A stretch of DNA of 14,516 nt, taken from JAHEIJ01 sp040235565 (GTDB lineage Bacteria; Pseudomonadota; Gammaproteobacteria; UBA6429; Thiohalophilaceae). The stretch is from NCBI GenBank assembly GCA_040235565.1, contig JBECLA010000083.1:1-14516 (forward strand). Direction: 5' to 3'. The first letter of the stretch is position 1. The number at the start of each line of letters is the position of its first letter. The notes beneath the pieces are model-generated. The model saw only the letters and a program-made list of their open reading frames with translations, was not told where the DNA came from and ran no database searches. Below are positions 1 through 8,586 of this stretch, one piece after another. The position numbers and the translations under genes are program-made.

Positions 1-47
1 TGCACCATGCCGGCAATGGTTGTCTGGAGTTCCTCGAATGTACTCAT
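1..47 (-). CDS. 5' end of an unidentified gene (partial)
   Basis: An ATG at 47-45 is preceded by a good ribosome binding site (AGGAG at 60-56, 8 bases upstream) and opens a reading frame that runs off the window edge. Only about 15 residues are visible, beginning MSTFEELQTTIAGM. It is on the same strand as the upstream phosphorylase gene, 116 bases after that stop, so it may be the next gene of the metabolic operon or may have its own promoter. The acidic start loosely recalls acyl carrier proteins, but 15 residues are too few to assign a family. The call rests on the start codon and ribosome binding site alone. Confidence 0.6.
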   Translation of the reverse strand, partial: MSTFEELQTTIAGMV

Positions 48-163
48 GATGAATTCTCCTTTAATGTCATATCACAACAGACATATTGAATAAGTTTAGA
101 TCGTGTCCGAGCACATTAAAATGAAGTCGTGGAAATGATTCACTACACAAAAACAGCATAAGT
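48..163 (-). other. Intergenic spacer after glgP
   Basis: This A+T-rich spacer of 116 bases lies between the phosphorylase stop and the next start. On the minus strand there is a possible -10 box (TTTAAT, around 123-118), but no -35 hexamer better than three of six at a suitable distance. I see no hairpin followed by a T-run, so no intrinsic terminator is called here. The only convincing element is the ribosome binding site at 60-56. Confidence 0.5.
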
Positions 164-2686
164 TTAGCGATACCATAAAATATAATTTGCTTCGAGTGGT
201 ATTGACGCCTCGGGATGCGCGGGAATGATACGTGGAGTATAGTCCGTTGTCGGCCGATTGGCCGATACACTCCCCTGATAAAGATAAGCGTTCCTGGCTC
301 CGCTCAGCGATTCACCTCGTTTCAGTGGCTGAGACAGCGATCCCGTCTCCATCGTTGCATCGGCGTATAATTCAACCTGGATCGCTTCGGGACGGATATC
401 ATCAAGATAAACCTGTACTTCAAAATGATGTTGTCCGTTTGTTTCTTGCGACATCACATTGCCAAAATGGATACGCGGCCAGTGTTGCGCCAGATGGGCA
501 TGCCACTGCTGGATATCAACAGCGATCGCATTATCGTCAGCCATGCGTCGATGACAGGCATCGGCAAGCGGTGCATAATACTTCTGCATGTATTCACGTA
601 ACATGCGATTGGTGGAATATTGCATCGTCAGGAGAGCCATGCTCTCTCGCATGCGATTGACCCAGTCATGCGGCAGACCTTTGTGATTCCGTCGATAAAA
701 ACACGGAATCACATCCTGTTCCAGGATACGATAAAGCTTTTCCGCTTCGGCAGCGTCCCAGCGCGCAATATCGTTATGTTCATTATCATCACCCAGCGCC
801 CACCCGACTTCCTGTGTATATGCTTCGGCCCACCAGCCATCCAGTTCTGACAGGTTCAATCCCCCATTCACCAGCACTTTCATGCCACTGGTACCGCTGG
901 CTTCCCAGGGACGACGTGGGGTATTGATCCAGACATCCACCCCCTGGGTGAGTTGCTCGGCCACACCGAGATCATAATCTTGCACAAACACCACATGACT
1001 CCGGACTTCCGGTCGCGCAATAAACTGTTGCCAGGCGTGCAACAGCTGCTTACCCTTCACATCCTGCGGATGCGCCTTTCCCGCGATCACCAGTTGCACC
1101 GGCCGATCGCGATTCGTCAGTAATCTGATCAGGCGCTCGGGTTCATACAGTAACAAATTGGTGCGCTTGTACTCGGCAAAGCGGCGCGCAAATCCCAGCG
1201 TCAACACATCCGGATCGAGTATTTCATTACATGCCCGAATCAATGCCTCTTTCGCACCGCGCCCACGATGCTGCCGTATTAATCGTTGGCGGATAAAGTC
1301 GATCATTTGTTGACGACATTGAGTGCGTAAATTCCACAATGTTTCATCCGGCAGTTTGCGCAATTGTTCTTCGTTCGTATTTAACGCACCACGCCAACGA
1401 TCCTTACCACAGGCTTCGGTCCACAAGGTATCGGCAGCAATCGAGTCCCAACTCGGCACGTGCACACCATTGGTGACATGACCGACGGGCACCTGGTGTG
1501 GCGGCCAATGGGGAAACAGCGATTGAAACAGACGTCGACTCACCGCACCGTGGAGTTGACTGACGCCATTGATCGCCCCTGAACCATGAATCGCCAGATA
1601 CGCCATGTTAAAGGGTGCATCCGGGCAGTCGGTATTATCCCGACCCAGGGCCAGTAATTCCTTCACATCAACACCCAGATCACTGGCGTAGTCACGAAAA
1701 TACAGGCGGAACAACTCCGGGGCAAACTGATCAAAACCGGCTTCAACCGGAGTATGGGTCGTGAACAGATTACCGGCGCGGGTCGCACGTAGTGCTTGCT
1801 GGAAACTTATTCCATTCGTTTGCATGTAATAGCGGGCCCGTTCCAACAAGGCAAAGGCGGCATGGCCTTCATTCAGATGACACACCGGGCAGTTCATCCT
1901 CAGGGTTTCCAGTAATCGCCAACCGCCGATACCCAGCACGATCTCCTGTTGTAAACGCTTTTCCGAACTGCCGCCATAGAGTTCACTGGTAATACCGCGA
2001 TCGCCCGGTTCATTAAGGGGATCATTGGTGTCGAGTAATAACAAGGTACGCCGCCCGACCTGGCCATACCAGGGTCGTAACCGCAGTGGGCGACCTGGCA
2101 GATCGATCGTGATACGTAACCAGGCGCCCTTATCATCCCGTAACGGGATCACCGGCAACATGGTCGGGTCGTTGTAAGGAAAAAATTCAATTTGCTCCCC
2201 GTGTCCATTCAATACCTGGTGGAAATAACCTTGTTGATAGAGCAAGCCGACACCAATCAGTGGCACATCCAGATCGCAGCCGGTTTTTAAATAGTCGCCT
2301 GCCAACACCCCCAGGCCGCCGGAATAAATCGGTAATGCTTCACTGATGCCAAACTCCATACAGAAATACGCAATCTGGCCTTTAAATTTGTCGTCATACT
2401 CGGATGAAAACCAGGTTTCAGCGGAAAAATGTTCTTCCCGAGCTGTAAGTTGTTGCTCGAGTGCAGACAGAAAAGATTTATCGTTTGCCAGTTCACGCAA
2501 TCGTTGATCAGAAATCGATTCCAGGATTAACCAGGGATTGGCAGTGGCATTCCACAGCTCGGGATCGACGCTTTGCCAGAGTTCATCCGCACCATGATTC
2601 CAGCTCCAGCGCAAGTCTGTTGCCAGGGTAGCCAGGCCTTGCAAGGACTCTGGCATGGTACGCGCAAGATAATGTTTACTTTGCAT
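164..2686 (-). CDS. glgP: Alpha-glucan (glycogen/maltodextrin) phosphorylase, GT35 family with N-terminal DUF3417-type region
   Basis: This cytoplasmic enzyme (840 residues) cleaves alpha-1,4-glucan with phosphate to give glucose-1-phosphate, using pyridoxal phosphate. Residues about 10-100 (MPESLQGLATLATDLRWSWN and following) match the N-terminal region typical of the Thermotoga/Thermus-like alpha-glucan phosphorylase subfamily rather than the E. coli GlgP/MalP type. The phosphorylase core follows, with the conserved blocks MEFGISEALPIYSGGLG (110-126), CHLNEGHAAF (269-278), HVTNGVHVPSW (403-413) and FARRFAEYKR (499-508). The cofactor motif EASGTSGMK ends at Lys603, the expected Schiff-base lysine. 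No catalytic block looks damaged. It is the last gene of the tal-ackA-xfp-glgP set, 60 bases after xfp. The ribosome binding site before the chosen ATG is weak; an in-frame ATG ten codons later is no better. It would feed the phosphoketolase step with hexose phosphate from stored glucan (inference). Confidence 0.95.
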   Translation of the reverse strand: MQSKHYLARTMPESLQGLATLATDLRWSWNHGADELWQSVDPELWNATANPWLILESISDQRLRELANDKSFLSALEQQLTAREEHFSAETWFSSEYDDKFKGQIAYFCMEFGISEALPIYSGGLGVLAGDYLKTGCDLDVPLIGVGLLYQQGYFHQVLNGHGEQIEFFPYNDPTMLPVIPLRDDKGAWLRITIDLPGRPLRLRPWYGQVGRRTLLLLDTNDPLNEPGDRGITSELYGGSSEKRLQQEIVLGIGGWRLLETLRMNCPVCHLNEGHAAFALLERARYYMQTNGISFQQALRATRAGNLFTTHTPVEAGFDQFAPELFRLYFRDYASDLGVDVKELLALGRDNTDCPDAPFNMAYLAIHGSGAINGVSQLHGAVSRRLFQSLFPHWPPHQVPVGHVTNGVHVPSWDSIAADTLWTEACGKDRWRGALNTNEEQLRKLPDETLWNLRTQCRQQMIDFIRQRLIRQHRGRGAKEALIRACNEILDPDVLTLGFARRFAEYKRTNLLLYEPERLIRLLTNRDRPVQLVIAGKAHPQDVKGKQLLHAWQQFIARPEVRSHVVFVQDYDLGVAEQLTQGVDVWINTPRRPWEASGTSGMKVLVNGGLNLSELDGWWAEAYTQEVGWALGDDNEHNDIARWDAAEAEKLYRILEQDVIPCFYRRNHKGLPHDWVNRMRESMALLTMQYSTNRMLREYMQKYYAPLADACHRRMADDNAIAVDIQQWHAHLAQHWPRIHFGNVMSQETNGQHHFEVQVYLDDIRPEAIQVELYADATMETGSLSQPLKRGESLSGARNAYLYQGSVSANRPTTDYTPRIIPAHPEASIPLEANYILWYR

Positions 2687-2746
2687 AATGTTCTTGCAGA
2701 GTGTTCAGACTTTCATATTGTGTTACAGCCCTTTGCCTTGATTACA

Positions 2747-5152
2747 TCAGGCTGATCCCTGTTGTCCCGCCCACTGCCAGTTACGAATCTCCGGCATGTC
2801 CTCGCCATGTCGCTGGATATAATGCTTATGTGTTGTCAATTGATCGAGCATGTGTTGTTTGAGATAGGCGGCGCGATAACCCAGCTTCGGGACACGATCG
2901 ACCACATCCATTACCAGGTGAAAGCGATCAATATCATTGAGCACCGCCATATCAAACGGTGTGGTGGTCGTACCTTCCTCCTTGTAACCGCGTACATGCA
3001 AATTTCTGTGATTGGTGCGGCGGTACGCGAGGCGATGAATCAACCAGGGGTAACCGTGAAACGCAAAGATAATCGGTTTGTCCGTGGTAAACAGACTGTC
3101 AAAATCCTTGTCTAACAGGCCATCCGGATGCTCTTCATGCGGCTGCAGGGTCATTAAATCCACCACATTGATCAGCCGTACTTTAAGATCAGGTTCATAT
3201 TTGTTAAGCATTTCCACTGCGGCCAGGGTTTCAATTGTAGGCGTATCCCCGGCACACGCCATGACCACGTCCGGCTCTCCACCCTGATCATTACTCGCCC
3301 ATTCCCAGATACCAATGCCCTTGCTACAGTGATTAATCGCCGCCACCATATCCAGCCACTGGGGATTGGGTTGTTTGCCGGCGACGATAACATTGACCCT
3401 GTCGCGACTGCGCAGGCACTTGTCGGCCACATACAACAGTGAGTTGGCATCGGGCGGTAAATATACCCGTACAATATCCGCTTTCTTGTTGACCACGTGA
3501 TCGATAAATCCCGGGTCCTGATGCGAAAAACCATTGTGATCCTGGCGCCACACATGGGACGTCAACAGAATGTTCAAAGACGCGATGGGACGGCGCCAGG
3601 GAATTTCCTTGCTGACCTTGAGCCACTTGGCATGCTGATTGAACATCGAATCGATGATGTGGATAAATGCCTCGTAACAGGAGAAAAAGCCATGTCGGCC
3701 GGTCAACAGATAACCTTCCAGCCAACCCTGACAGGTATGTTCGGAAAGAATTTCCATCACCCGCCCGTCCGGGGCAAGATGATCATCAACTGGATAGGTA
3801 TCGGCCAACCAGGTTCGATCGCTCGCTTCCAGCAAGGCGCCAAGACGATTGGATACGGTTTCATCCGGGCCCATGACCCGGAAGTTCTGCCGGGCAAGAT
3901 TCAGGCGCATCACATCGCGCAGGTAATCGCCCAACCGGCGCGTTGCCTCGCCTCGCCTGCCGCCCGGTTGCGGTACGGCCAGCGTATATTCGGTAAAGTC
4001 AGGCAGCTTCAGATCATGTAACACGATTCCGCCGTTCGTGTGTGGGTTGGCACCCATACGTCGCGCGCCTTGCGGTGCCAGGGCGGCCAGTTCCGGTTTC
4101 AGACTACCCTGCTCATTAAACAACTCTTCCGGACGATAACTTTTCATCCATTGTTCCAGTACCCGAATATGTTGCGGTTTGGTCGCCAGTTCGGCAAACG
4201 GTACCTGGTGTGAACGCCAGTAACCTTCCAGTTTGAGACCATCAATTTCCTCGGGGCAGGTCCAACCCTTGGGGGTACGCAGGATGATCATCGGCCAGTG
4301 AGGTCGCCTCACGCCTGTCCCGTTGCGAGCCTGGCTCTGGATGGCCTGGATTTCGTCCATTGCCTTGTCCAGCGTTGCCGCCATGGCCTGATGCACCACT
4401 TGCGGATCATCACCTGCGACCACATAGGGCTGGTAACCGTAGCCGACAAACAACTTTTGCAGTTCATCGTCGCTAATGCGCGCCAGTACAGTCGGGTTGG
4501 CGATCTTGTAACCGTTAAGATGCAGGATGGGTAACACCGCACCATCGGTCGCCGGATTGAGAAATTTATTGGAGTGCCAGGCGGTGGCCATCGGTCCGGT
4601 TTCAGCTTCACCATCACCGACGACACAGGTAACGATCAGATCCGGATTATCGAACGCGGCGCCATAGGCATGACTGAGCGAGTAACCCAATTCACCGCCT
4701 TCATGAATCGAACCCGGCGTTTCCGGCGCGGTATGACTGGGAATACCCCCAGGGAAGGAGAACTGACGAAACAGTTTTTTCATACCCTCGCGGTCCTGGC
4801 TGATATTGGGGTACAACTCGGTATAGCTTCCTTCCAGATAGGTGTTGGCAATGATCCCCGGTGCGCCATGACCCGGACCGGTGATGTACATCATGTTCAG
4901 ATCACGCGCCTTGATGATGCGGTTCAGATGGGCATAAATCAGGTTCAGTCCGGGGGTGGTACCCCAGTGTCCCAACAGGCGTGGTTTGATATGTTCAAGC
5001 TTGAGTGGTTGTTGCAGTAAGGGGTTATCGAGCAAATAGATCTGACCAATGGAGAGATAATTCGCCGCCCGCCAGTAAGCATCAATTCGTTGCAGTTCGT
5101 CAGGTGATAACGGCGTGTTCTCAACCGCCGTTGTATTGGCAATCTCGTTCAT
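2747..5152 (-). CDS. xfp: Xylulose-5-phosphate/fructose-6-phosphate phosphoketolase
   Basis: This thiamine-diphosphate enzyme (801 residues) cleaves xylulose-5-P to acetyl-P plus glyceraldehyde-3-P, or fructose-6-P to acetyl-P plus erythrose-4-P. Signature blocks are intact: GPGHGAPG (92-99), SHTAPETPGSIHEGGELGYS (139-158), the diphosphate-binding GDGEAETGP (179-187) followed by AWHSNKFLNP, and WRQDHNGFSHQDPGF in the C-terminal half. The length is usual for the family. I chose the ATG at 5152 because AGGAGGT lies 5 bases upstream; an ATG ten codons earlier lacks such a site and would nearly touch the ackA stop. It lies 35 bases after ackA, the classic pairing in which acetyl-P is at once converted to acetate and ATP. 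Whether it prefers xylulose-5-P or fructose-6-P cannot be told from sequence alone. Confidence 0.97.
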   Translation of the reverse strand: MNEIANTTAVENTPLSPDELQRIDAYWRAANYLSIGQIYLLDNPLLQQPLKLEHIKPRLLGHWGTTPGLNLIYAHLNRIIKARDLNMMYITGPGHGAPGIIANTYLEGSYTELYPNISQDREGMKKLFRQFSFPGGIPSHTAPETPGSIHEGGELGYSLSHAYGAAFDNPDLIVTCVVGDGEAETGPMATAWHSNKFLNPATDGAVLPILHLNGYKIANPTVLARISDDELQKLFVGYGYQPYVVAGDDPQVVHQAMAATLDKAMDEIQAIQSQARNGTGVRRPHWPMIILRTPKGWTCPEEIDGLKLEGYWRSHQVPFAELATKPQHIRVLEQWMKSYRPEELFNEQGSLKPELAALAPQGARRMGANPHTNGGIVLHDLKLPDFTEYTLAVPQPGGRRGEATRRLGDYLRDVMRLNLARQNFRVMGPDETVSNRLGALLEASDRTWLADTYPVDDHLAPDGRVMEILSEHTCQGWLEGYLLTGRHGFFSCYEAFIHIIDSMFNQHAKWLKVSKEIPWRRPIASLNILLTSHVWRQDHNGFSHQDPGFIDHVVNKKADIVRVYLPPDANSLLYVADKCLRSRDRVNVIVAGKQPNPQWLDMVAAINHCSKGIGIWEWASNDQGGEPDVVMACAGDTPTIETLAAVEMLNKYEPDLKVRLINVVDLMTLQPHEEHPDGLLDKDFDSLFTTDKPIIFAFHGYPWLIHRLAYRRTNHRNLHVRGYKEEGTTTTPFDMAVLNDIDRFHLVMDVVDRVPKLGYRAAYLKQHMLDQLTTHKHYIQRHGEDMPEIRNWQWAGQQGSA

Positions 5153-5157
5153 GCTCC

Positions 5158-5164
5158 ACCTCCT
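5158..5164 (-). promoter_or_regulatory. Strong ribosome binding site of xfp
   Basis: AGGAGGT, a full anti-Shine-Dalgarno match, sits 5 bases before the ATG at 5152 and decides that start over the longer reading frame beginning at 5182. It is the best ribosome binding site of the metabolic operon and suggests high phosphoketolase synthesis. Confidence 0.85.
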
Positions 5165-5187
5165 ATGGCGTGCCTGCAGCAAAGCGT

Positions 5188-6396
5188 TCAGGCTTTCTGA
5201 TGCTGGACCGTTTCCGTTGATATGAGATGTGCGGCATGTTGGGCCAGCATAAGTTCTTCGTTCGTGGGGATCACCCAGACGGTGACCTTGCTATTGGTGG
5301 TATTGATCTGTGTCGCGTCAGCCTGATTGGCGTCGGCATCAATGGCGAGTCCCAGCCAGGCGGCAGCTTCACAGATTCTGGCACGGACCGATGCCGCATG
5401 TTCACCTATTCCGCCGGTAAACACCACCGCGTCCAGCCCACCCAGGGCGGCAGTCAGGGAACCGAGTTCGCGGCTGATACGATAGCAAAAATAATCCACC
5501 GCATCGGCGGCAACGGGCTCGGCACTACTGAGCAAGGTGCGCATGTCATCACTGATTCCCGACATGCCCAGCAAACCGGATTGGTGATGTAACAAATCCG
5601 AAATATCTGCACTGCTCATACCGTTTTGTAATAAATACAACACAACAGCCGGATCCACGGCACCACTGCGTTTACCCATTGGCAAGCCATCGAGAGGCGT
5701 AAAACTCATGGTCGTGGCCAAGCTTTGTCGCTGTTGCAATGCACACATACTGACGCCGTGGCCAAGGTGAGCCACCACGATTTTGCCGTTGGCTGCATCA
5801 CCCAGATGAAATGGTAAAACACGACTGATGTATTCATAGGAAAGGCCGTGAAAACCATAACGGCGAATGCCCTGTTGTGCATAGGCCGGGGGCAAGGCGA
5901 AATGCTTTTCCCAGGGCGGCATGCTGGTATGAAACGCCGTATCAAAACAGGCCACGTGTGGAATTTGCGGCCACTGTTTCAACAGTACTTCCAGTGCCTG
6001 TACGGCATGCGGTTGATGCAGCGGTGCCAGTTTAATGATGGCCTTCAGGTCATCCAGGACATTTTGATCCACGGGGACTGCCCGGGTATAGCTGCTGCCA
6101 CCGTGAACCACACGATGGCCGACGGCCACGATCCGCCATTGCTTCGAACAGCTGTCCAGCCATTCCAGAATCACATGCAATGCATCGGTATGGGTGGCAA
6201 CATCCGGCTTTTGCGTGTGCGTATCGGTTTGAGAGGCATCACCGGCCTGCGTAACACGAAAACTTGCCTGTGCACCAATCCCGTCCAGATTACCCCGGTA
6301 CAGTTCGCGTAAATCGTACCCACTATTCTCAAGCGCATACAACGCGAACTTGATACTGGATGAACCGGCATTAATTGCCAGTATGGCATCCAGCAT
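5188..6396 (-). CDS. ackA: Acetate kinase, phosphoketolase-linked type
   Basis: This ASKHA-fold kinase (402 residues) interconverts acetyl-P plus ADP and acetate plus ATP; beside xfp the ATP-forming direction is expected. Conserved elements are the N-terminal LAINAGSSSIKF (7-18), VGHRVVHGG with Arg95, CFDTAFHTSMP with Asp152, RRYGFHGLS with His183, GLPMGKRSG with Arg243, VFTGGIGEHA (325-334) and PTNEEL with Glu380/381. Two motifs are off the consensus: AHLGHGVS replaces HLGNGAS (His213 where Asn is usual), and RSGAVDP replaces RSGDIDP (Ala246 for Asp). The SMCAL and GLPMG context resembles acetate kinases encoded beside phosphoketolase, which already vary at the Asn position. The ATG at 6396 has AGGACGA upstream. 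It follows tal by 38 bases. The catalytic Arg, His, Asp and Glu residues are all present, so I expect an active enzyme. Confidence 0.93.
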   Translation of the reverse strand: MLDAILAINAGSSSIKFALYALENSGYDLRELYRGNLDGIGAQASFRVTQAGDASQTDTHTQKPDVATHTDALHVILEWLDSCSKQWRIVAVGHRVVHGGSSYTRAVPVDQNVLDDLKAIIKLAPLHQPHAVQALEVLLKQWPQIPHVACFDTAFHTSMPPWEKHFALPPAYAQQGIRRYGFHGLSYEYISRVLPFHLGDAANGKIVVAHLGHGVSMCALQQRQSLATTMSFTPLDGLPMGKRSGAVDPAVVLYLLQNGMSSADISDLLHHQSGLLGMSGISDDMRTLLSSAEPVAADAVDYFCYRISRELGSLTAALGGLDAVVFTGGIGEHAASVRARICEAAAWLGLAIDADANQADATQINTTNSKVTVWVIPTNEELMLAQHAAHLISTETVQHQKA

Positions 6397-6434
6397 TATT
6401 TTCGTCCTGTTGTTGGTGGGCTCGGTTTCATATG

Positions 6435-7541
6435 CTATCCGGCAAGGCGATGCGCCAGATTATCAAGCAGACCCTGGTAGGCATTCTTGAATTTTTGCAC
6501 GCCTTCCTGTTCCAGTTGATCGGTTAATGCCGTGAGATCCAGTCCCAGCTCAGCCAGCCCATCCAGTGTGGCATGGGCTAACCCGACGTCCTGCTCCAGT
6601 CGAAGCGCGGGTTGCCCGTGATCACGATAGGCAGCCAGTGTCTTCAGGGGCAAAGTATTAATCGTGTCCACGCCGATGAGGGCTTCGATGTATTTAATAT
6701 CACTGTAGGCAGGATCCTTGGTGGATGTGGAAGCCCATAACAAGCGTTGTGGCCTGGCGCCTGCCGCTGCCAATTGCTGCCAGTGTTCGCCGGTAAACAA
6801 CAGTTTGTAATCCTGGTAGGCCAGGCGTGCCGAAGCAATGGCGCTCTTGCCACGCAATGACTCAGCCTGATGTTGCGTTGCGCCGGACATGAGGTTATCG
6901 AGCTTGCTGTCCACCAGCGTATCAATTCGACTTAAAAAGAAACTCGCGACCGAGGCAATCGTATCCAATGCCTCGCCCCGCTCCGCGCGGAGAGTCAGAC
7001 CGGCGATATACGCCTCGGCCACTTCACGGTAGCGTTGCAGGCTAAATAACAGGGTAGCATTCACATTTATGCCATCAGCGATCAGTCGTCGTATGGCGCT
7101 GACTCCGGCCGGCGTGGCCGGTACCTTGATCAGACTGTTGGGGCGATCCAGATTCGCCCACAAACGTCGTGCTTCCTCGATGGTCGCCTCGGTGTCGTAC
7201 GCCAACAAGGGTGACACCTCGTGGCTGACAAAGCCGTCCCGGCCCCGGCTGGCGGCAAATTGCGGCGCCAGCATATCCGCGGCTTGTTGCAAGTCCGCAA
7301 TCGCGCAGGTCTGATACAAGCTTGCGGCATCATGTCCCTGCATGGCCTTGATCACGGGATCATAATCATGGTGTTCCACAATGGCCTTTTGCAGGATCGC
7401 GGGATTGGAGGTCACCCCACTGACACCGTCCTCATCGATCATGCGTTGAAATTCACCGCTGGAGAGTAACCCGCGCTGGATATAGTCCAGCCAGACACTC
7501 TGGCCCAACTGTTTGATTGTTAATAATGGATTGCTATTCAT
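6435..7541 (-). CDS. tal: Transaldolase
   Basis: This cytoplasmic (beta/alpha)8 enzyme transfers dihydroxyacetone units between sugar phosphates in the non-oxidative pentose phosphate pathway. With the chosen start it has 368 residues, the size of the longer (mycobacterial-type) transaldolases rather than the 317-residue E. coli TalB. Visible motifs are VWLDYIQRG (16-24) with the catalytic Asp19, GVTSNPAI (42-49), SLIKVPAT with the Schiff-base Lys139, GINVNATLLFS (158-168), and RLLWASTSTKDP (266-277) with TINTLP (293-298). The start at 7541 (MNSNPLLT) fits where homology begins; the frame stays open upstream to 7691, but those 50 residues resemble nothing known. Its ribosome binding site is weak. 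It is probably the first gene of the tal-ackA-xfp-glgP operon, in which it would recycle the erythrose-4-P made by phosphoketolase. Confidence 0.94.
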   Translation of the reverse strand: MNSNPLLTIKQLGQSVWLDYIQRGLLSSGEFQRMIDEDGVSGVTSNPAILQKAIVEHHDYDPVIKAMQGHDAASLYQTCAIADLQQAADMLAPQFAASRGRDGFVSHEVSPLLAYDTEATIEEARRLWANLDRPNSLIKVPATPAGVSAIRRLIADGINVNATLLFSLQRYREVAEAYIAGLTLRAERGEALDTIASVASFFLSRIDTLVDSKLDNLMSGATQHQAESLRGKSAIASARLAYQDYKLLFTGEHWQQLAAAGARPQRLLWASTSTKDPAYSDIKYIEALIGVDTINTLPLKTLAAYRDHGQPALRLEQDVGLAHATLDGLAELGLDLTALTDQLEQEGVQKFKNAYQGLLDNLAHRLAG

Positions 7542-7734
7542 ATTTTTCTGTTTGACAGTGGGGAAAACGGCAAAGTTCATCTCCGACGTATTTGATTCGC
7601 TCCGCCGTTGGCTTTCGAGGTAGTAGGTACAACGCTTTCGTTTATTCCAGGCGCTATTGGAAACATGTAAGGTATGACGGTGCGGTTTCATGCTTATTTA
7701 TTAGCTTTGTTTCATACTTCTTACTGAGACCCTT
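7542..7734 (-). other. Spacer between the ATPase and carbon-metabolism operons
   Basis: These 193 bases separate atpG from transaldolase. They contain a promoter candidate overlapping the atpG stop (listed separately) and a long leader that happens to be open in the tal frame from 7691. I see no hairpin with a T-run that would end the ATPase transcript. The best hairpin is a 5-bp stem, TTCCA/TGGAA, within about 7637-7660, with no U tract. Read-through from the ATPase operon is therefore possible. Confidence 0.5.
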
Positions 7735-7738
7735 TCAA
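7711..7738 (-). promoter_or_regulatory. Candidate sigma70-type promoter for tal-ackA-xfp-glgP
   Basis: On the minus strand TTGAAA (7738-7733, five of six to TTGACA) overlaps the atpG stop codon. After a 16-base spacer comes TATGAA (7716-7711, four of six to TATAAT). This would give a start near 7704 and a leader of roughly 160 bases before tal. It is only a consensus match by eye. No operator is evident. Confidence 0.4.
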
Positions 7739-8586
7739 TTGCTCGGGATTTCACCCAGGCTCGCGGCACTGAGCAAGATCACTTCGATTTCCTCGACGAT
7801 CTCTTCTTGTCGCAGGGTATTGGCCTGGCGCGCCATTTCCGCCGATTCCTCATCCAGGTGTTTCACTGCACCATCGAGGTGCGTCACGCGCTGGTGGTTT
7901 TCTATCATCAGTGATGTATAGAGCATTTCGTGCAACGTGGCGAACAGATAAGCGTCCACGAGCTCGGCCAGTAGCACTCGCGGGGACAGATTCATGGTTG
8001 GCGGATGAGCGTAGCGCTGTGGCCTGTTTCGCAAATCCTGAAAGGGTGGCAGGATATTTTGCATCACGATGTCATCGTCATCACCGTGATAGAGACAATA
8101 AACGGTCAGGACACCATATTTTTCCTGCAACGTGGTCAGCTCATTCACAATCTGGTTCAGAAGGGAGGTTACCTCCTCTGCCACACTGGCACCATCAAAC
8201 CACGCCACGACACGTTCATCTTCTTCCAGTAGCGCGTACAGTTTGCGACCGACAAGGATTAACATGGCATTATCAGCAGGACTCGTCCGCAGGGTTGATT
8301 CAAAATGCGCAAGCAGGGCATGGTTGAAATCACCACAAAAACCACGTTCTGTACCAATCACAAGATAGACGGGTATGGTGACTGTTGTTCCGGGCAATGT
8401 TTCCGGATAGAAACCAAGCAAGTCGGTAACCGCTTCTTCGATGTTTTGCACCACGGTGTGTTGTGCCTCGAGAAACCTGTCCAGTTTGCGGGTTTCCATA
8501 TAGGCCAGGGTTTTCATGGAATTCATGATCTCCCGAATTTCGGCCAGGCTGTGCCGGTGACGTTCCAGTTCCCGTCGGCGTGTCAT
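7735..8586 (-). CDS. atpG: N-ATPase gamma subunit
   Basis: This 283-residue central rotor shaft couples rotation of the membrane c-ring to the catalytic alpha/beta hexamer. The N-terminal helix (MTRRRELERHRHSLAEIREIMNSM) and the C-terminal helix (NTLRQEEIVEEIEVILLSAAS, about 258-278) are the paired coiled coil that threads the hexamer. The central Rossmann-like part carries IGTERGFCGDFN, the counterpart of the SDRGLCGGLN motif. It is the last gene of the N-ATPase operon, and its ATG overlaps the atpA stop by 4 bases (ATGA), which indicates translational coupling. It is more divergent from housekeeping gamma subunits than the alpha and beta genes here are from theirs, as is usual for N-ATPases. 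Confidence 0.92.
   Translation of the reverse strand: MTRRRELERHRHSLAEIREIMNSMKTLAYMETRKLDRFLEAQHTVVQNIEEAVTDLLGFYPETLPGTTVTIPVYLVIGTERGFCGDFNHALLAHFESTLRTSPADNAMLILVGRKLYALLEEDERVVAWFDGASVAEEVTSLLNQIVNELTTLQEKYGVLTVYCLYHGDDDDIVMQNILPPFQDLRNRPQRYAHPPTMNLSPRVLLAELVDAYLFATLHEMLYTSLMIENHQRVTHLDGAVKHLDEESAEMARQANTLRQEEIVEEIEVILLSAASLGEIPSN

Noticed and set aside
1..47. Acyl carrier protein call for the partial gene
   Set aside because: Only 15 residues are visible and the phosphopantetheine site would lie outside the window.
3497..4021. Plus-strand open frame of 174 codons inside xfp
   Set aside because: It is antisense to well-conserved phosphoketolase sequence, has no ribosome binding site or recognisable domain, and is what codon bias on the opposite strand produces.
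4574..5020. Plus-strand open frame of 148 codons inside xfp
   Set aside because: Same reasoning: it is a shadow of the thiamine-binding half of phosphoketolase, with no family features.
7542..7691. Transaldolase start at 7691 giving 418 residues
   Set aside because: The extra 50 residues are Arg/Ser-rich and resemble nothing in the family; similarity begins at MNSNPLLT (7541). An ATG at 7580 has GGAG directly against it, too close to serve as a ribosome binding site.
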